Below, in pieces: positions 61,173-64,000 of a DNA stretch of 64,000 nucleotides. The notes beneath the pieces are model-generated. The model saw nothing but the letters and a program-made list of their open reading frames with translations. It was not told the origin of the DNA and made no database searches. This DNA is from an uncultured Candidatus Poseidoniales archaeon. Lineage in GTDB: Archaea > Thermoplasmatota > Poseidoniia > Poseidoniales > Poseidoniaceae. The first letter of the stretch is position 1; every line of letters begins with the position of its first letter. The DNA lies in the NCBI GenBank assembly GCA_905182185.1, contig CAJJAP010000003.1, positions 33,414-97,413 of the forward strand, in the 5' to 3' direction. The position numbers and the translations under genes were made by a program.

Positions 61173-62074
61173 CTTTGGACAATTTCCTTAACGACGATTA
61201 AGTTCCATTTGTAAGTTCTTTGATTTTCCCAAGGATCTCCTTGTTCAGTTATTTTAACCGTAATTGTATGAGTGCCTTCAGGGATATTTTCACCCAATTG
61301 AATTGCAAACCGTTGGTCCTTATCATCATGAGGAAATAAATTTGGAAGTGTACTATTCGTCAAAGTTGTTGCATTTATTAATCTCTGCTCATTGTCAACC
61401 CAAAAGGTACTATTTGCTGAAATCTCTTTGCTGCCTTCATTATTTGTAAGCGTCACAATTACTTCTGCCCCATCGGAATTAACATTGTCCGCCAATCCGA
61501 ATAGTAACCAAACTTGACCACTCAGTTTACCCTCAGAATCAACTGTCCAAGTGATAGTATCCTTGCTGGTACCGTCATCGAATAACAATTCAATACCATC
61601 ATCAGTAGCGATTGTCCATTCACCGGATAATTGTGGTGCTACAATGTCCCCAAATGGTGGATTGACCAGCAAAAAGGCCATTGCCAAAAAGGTGAACGAG
61701 TGTAGGAATCCACTTTTCACCCAGGTTCCCTTGGTGAAATGTTCTACATATTTATTGGGCAATATTGCACGGTGAATTTGTGGAAGTAAAATCATTGCTG
61801 TTAGAGGAAGGAGATACAAAATATCTGTTTTATCACTTGCTGTATTTGGCATTAATACGTAGCGCATTAGAAGTGAGATTATGACTGAAAAGGTTAGTAC
61901 TAACCACATTGAAACAGCGTCAGCCTTTTCTTTCTCAGCGTATTTTGCAGGGTCAAAGGCCTCCAATCCAAGATCAGCTCCACTGCGGCGGATTTTCTTT
62001 TCTTTATCCTCACCTTCTGTGCGCTTGCGGCGCTCTGTTGAAGCAGCCGCAATCGCAGTGTTTAGGTCCACCAT
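61169..62074 (-). CDS. Membrane protein with extracytoplasmic beta domain
   Basis: About 301 residues from ATG 62074. A hydrophilic, Arg/Lys/Glu-rich N-terminus (RRKRTEGEDKEKK) precedes three hydrophobic helices (WLVLTFSVIISLLMRYVLMP, ILYLLPLTAMILLP, SFTFLAMAFLLV) and a C-terminal soluble domain rich in beta strands (TNNEGSKEISANSTFWVDN, GTHTITVKITEQG). It probably lies outside the membrane. Family not recognised. Its upstream end is 99 nt from the tRNA-Met gene on the other strand. Confidence 0.6.
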   Translation of the reverse strand: MVDLNTAIAAASTERRKRTEGEDKEKKIRRSGADLGLEAFDPAKYAEKEKADAVSMWLVLTFSVIISLLMRYVLMPNTASDKTDILYLLPLTAMILLPQIHRAILPNKYVEHFTKGTWVKSGFLHSFTFLAMAFLLVNPPFGDIVAPQLSGEWTIATDDGIELLFDDGTSKDTITWTVDSEGKLSGQVWLLFGLADNVNSDGAEVIVTLTNNEGSKEISANSTFWVDNEQRLINATTLTNSTLPNLFPHDDKDQRFAIQLGENIPEGTHTITVKITEQGDPWENQRTYKWNLIVVKEIVQS

Positions 62075-62173
62075 GCTCAAGGCCAAAAGTTGACAGTGAA
62101 TAAAGGCTACAATGGACATCACCTCAAAGACGAGCCGTATCATTCAAAGGGGGAGTGCTTCACGACGGGGTAA

Positions 62174-62307
62174 GCCGGGGTGGCGTAGTTGGTGGCGCGT
62201 CGGACTCATAGGGCAGCCTACAAGGCAATCGTATGACGTGCAAACAATCCCATTGTGGTGTCTGAGACATCCGAAGGTCGCGGGTTCAAGCCCCGCTCCC
62301 GGCACCA
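62174..62307 (+). tRNA. Elongator tRNA-Met (CAT) with 58-nt intron
   Basis: Acceptor GCCGGGG pairs with TCCCGGC, and an encoded CCA follows at 62305-62307. The anticodon stem is TCGGA/TCCGA and the anticodon CAT lies at 62207-62209. After position 37 (62210) there is an insertion of 58 nt (62211-62268) before the 3' half of the loop, the canonical archaeal intron position; spliced, the loop reads CTCATAA. The G1-C72 pair marks it as elongator and not initiator. T-arm GCGGG/CCCGC is perfect. Unlike the Thr and Ala genes here, CCA is encoded. Confidence 0.9.
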
Positions 62308-62671
62308 GATTGAATCTGTATCATGTTGTAATTTCAATTTGTTGCGTGAGCGGACGAGAACGGTTGTAGTGCTATATTTTGTTCAGTTCTCGCAAGGTTA
62401 TTCGTTTTAGTTTGTAATAATTCCTAATGGTTCAACTAAGCCCGAATAAGCCCCGCTCCCGGCACCAGATTGAATCTGTATCATGTTGTAATTTCAATTT
62501 GTTGCGTGAGCGGACGAGAACGGTTGTAGTGCTATATTTTGTTCAGTTCTCGCAAGGTTATTCGTTTTAGTTTGTAATAATTCCTAATGGTTCAACTAAG
62601 CCCGAATAAGCCCCGCTCCCGGCACCAGATTGAATCTGTATCATGTTGTAATTTCAATTTGTTGCGTGAGC
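62288..62671. repeat. 160-bp tandem repeat that includes the tRNA-Met 3' end
   Basis: Two full units (62288-62447 and 62448-62607) and a 64-nt third unit (62608-62671) are identical. Each unit begins with the 3' part of the tRNA-Met T-arm and acceptor with CCA, then about 140 nt without a gene, including the inverted repeat CGAGAAC/GTTCTCG with a 24-nt loop (62355-62392). The stretch from 62305 to 62773 therefore contains no other gene, only this repeat and the gatD leader. Confidence 0.9.
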
Positions 62672-62773
62672 CAGTCTAGTCCATTTGCGCCTGTTGTAAA
62701 TTCTAATAAAATCAACTATTGACAACCAATGGATTGCGATGTCTTGATGTGCCTTCACTTGATGGAGGTCTTC

Positions 62774-64000
62774 ATGGTTGATGTACCTGACACTGGCAGT
62801 CGTGTTCTCGTGACAGTGGAAAGTCATAACGGCTCTACGCAGATAGAAGGAATCATCACACCTGCTGCATCTGCTGGACATGTAACTATTAAATTGGAGA
62901 ATGGGTATAATGCCAGTTATTCTCTCGACTCGATAACGAGTATAGAAGTGGTTGGAAATATTGCTGACAAAGTAATCCAAAGTGAATCGGATAAAGCACC
63001 TACTGACAGCTCATTACCAACGATTAGAATCCTTCACACCGGTGGTACAATTGCTAGCAAAGTAGATTATGCAACCGGCGCAGTAGTAGCGAGATTTGAG
63101 CCAGAGGAATTGATTTCATCCATACCTGAACTGAGAGATATCGCCAATATTGAAGCGGTGAAATTAGGTAATATGTTTTCAGATGATATGCGACCTCAAC
63201 ACTGGAATAAGATAGCAGAGGCTTCAATGCAAGCGTTCGAAGACGGGGTTGACGGAGTTGTTGTAACTCAAGGAACTGATACCCTCCACTATACTGCAGC
63301 CGCCCTTTCATTCGCATGGGCAGGTTCTGGTGGAAAAACGCGCCGACCAATTGCTCTTGTTGGCTCACAGCGCTCTAGTGACAGAGGTTCTTCCGATGCT
63401 GCTGAGAACCTAATCGCCGCTGTACACTGGGCTGCAAATGGGCCTGCTCCGATCGGCGCAGCAGGTGATTCAGTAGTTGTCGTAATGCACACCAGTTCCA
63501 ATGATGGAGAATGTTCAGTACATCCTGGAATCGGTGTCAGAAAGATGCACTCTACACGCCGAGATGCTTTCAAAGGAATAAATACTCAACCACTTGCAAC
63601 TATCAGTGCTAACAATGGCAAACCTTCTCACCAATTGAGTTCAACTTATGCAGATGAATTGAAATTGCCTAATGAAAGAGTAGTGGCCACTGCCCCTGAT
63701 AAATTCGGACTAGAGGTGCGCATACCGCAATTCATCTCTGGGCCGTGGTTATTCGCAGAGCAGATCGATGCGATCATGAACCTTGGATGCCAAGCGATTG
63801 TAATACACGGAACTGGGCTGGGACATCTCCCAATAGATGACCCAGAAGGTGATGCTCCTGAAAATCTATTACTTTGGAGAAGTATTACCAGAGCGATAAA
63901 TCGTGAAGTTCCTGTAGTCATTGTCAATCAATGTATTAACGGACCTGTTGACATGAATGTCTACTCCAAAGGACGAAAACAAATGCAAATGGGAGTATTG
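62774..64000 (+). CDS. gatD: Glutamyl-tRNA(Gln) amidotransferase subunit D, N-terminal part (cut by window end)
   Basis: GatD works with GatE to convert Glu-tRNA(Gln) to Gln-tRNA(Gln) in archaea, supplying the ammonia through an asparaginase-type domain. Residues 1-80 form the small N-terminal domain (GSRVLVTVESHNG, VTIKLENGYNASYSL). The asparaginase domain follows with HTGGTIASK (T89/T92 region) and VTQGTDTLHYTAAAL (T168, D169). At the window end 409 codons are open, so only a short C-terminus is missing. ATG 62774 has GGAGGT 6 nt upstream; an ATG at 62762 is weaker. Confidence 0.95.
   Translation, partial: MVDVPDTGSRVLVTVESHNGSTQIEGIITPAASAGHVTIKLENGYNASYSLDSITSIEVVGNIADKVIQSESDKAPTDSSLPTIRILHTGGTIASKVDYATGAVVARFEPEELISSIPELRDIANIEAVKLGNMFSDDMRPQHWNKIAEASMQAFEDGVDGVVVTQGTDTLHYTAAALSFAWAGSGGKTRRPIALVGSQRSSDRGSSDAAENLIAAVHWAANGPAPIGAAGDSVVVVMHTSSNDGECSVHPGIGVRKMHSTRRDAFKGINTQPLATISANNGKPSHQLSSTYADELKLPNERVVATAPDKFGLEVRIPQFISGPWLFAEQIDAIMNLGCQAIVIHGTGLGHLPIDDPEGDAPENLLLWRSITRAINREVPVVIVNQCINGPVDMNVYSKGRKQMQMGVL

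Noticed and set aside
62288..62671. Tandem repeats as a possible CRISPR array
   Set aside because: Both the repeated and the intervening sequences are identical between units, so there are no variable spacers; the repeat is a simple 160-bp tandem duplication with no cas genes nearby.

Overview
This 64 kb window reads as a chromosomal segment of a planktonic euryarchaeon, most likely Marine Group II (Candidatus Poseidoniales) or a close relative. Archaeal markers are a TFB-type transcription factor, membrane-anchored LonB, replication factor C small subunit, ribosomal protein eL40, UPF0147, archaeal-type AspS and PheS, GatD, an archaeal prepilin peptidase and an intron-bearing elongator tRNA-Met. 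These sit beside bacterial-looking genes (bacterial-type MetK, FolD) and several very large secreted, membrane-anchored surface proteins, a mix I associate with Poseidoniales. The lineage is inferred from gene content; no search was run. The DNA is moderately AT-rich by eye.

Layout. 0-8 kb: 3' end of citrate synthase, an unusual GDPD-like protein, an MFS remnant, a PAP2 phosphatase, a TatC in two overlapping frames, a PHP phosphoesterase, a membrane protein with an acidic tail, FolD and a lipoprotein. 8-20 kb: tRNA-Thr, an aminotransferase, PheS, a three-gene operon ending in a dual-specificity phosphatase, a large membrane protein, tRNA-Ala, PurA divergent from TFB, small zinc-ribbon and propeller-like proteins, and a metal-site-less metallo-beta-lactamase fold. 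20-27 kb: eL40, prepilin peptidase, UPF0147, AI-2E-family and MFS transporters, LonB. 27-35 kb: two surface-protein genes, each broken by three single-base frame changes, flanking TrmI. 35-38 kb: MetK and AspS, divergent. 37.7-48 kb: a catabolic region with a formamidase-like hydrolase, SDR, aldehyde dehydrogenase, type II asparaginase, luciferase-like monooxygenase, PanB, and both subunits of an aminophenol-type ring-cleavage dioxygenase, the second fused to a RidA/AmnD-like deaminase. 48-60 kb: a medium and a giant (3037 aa) surface protein with related Ig-like arrays. 60-64 kb: RfcS, a membrane protein, tRNA-Met with a 58-nt intron followed by a 160-bp tandem repeat that includes the tRNA 3' end, and GatD running off the window.

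How genes fit together. The strongest pathway hypothesis is catabolism of 2-aminophenol or a kynurenine-derived aminophenol: ring cleavage (45.6-47.9 kb), semialdehyde oxidation (40.3-41.7 kb) and deamination (RidA domain), with a formamidase-like hydrolase nearby. A second theme is the cell surface: exported proteins with DNRLRE-like, Ig-like, CARDB-like or thioredoxin-like regions, one transmembrane helix and cytoplasmic tails carrying aromatic motifs that recur between genes. At least nine single-base frame disruptions, including in tatC, suggest indel errors in the assembly, although real decay of the surface-protein genes cannot be excluded.
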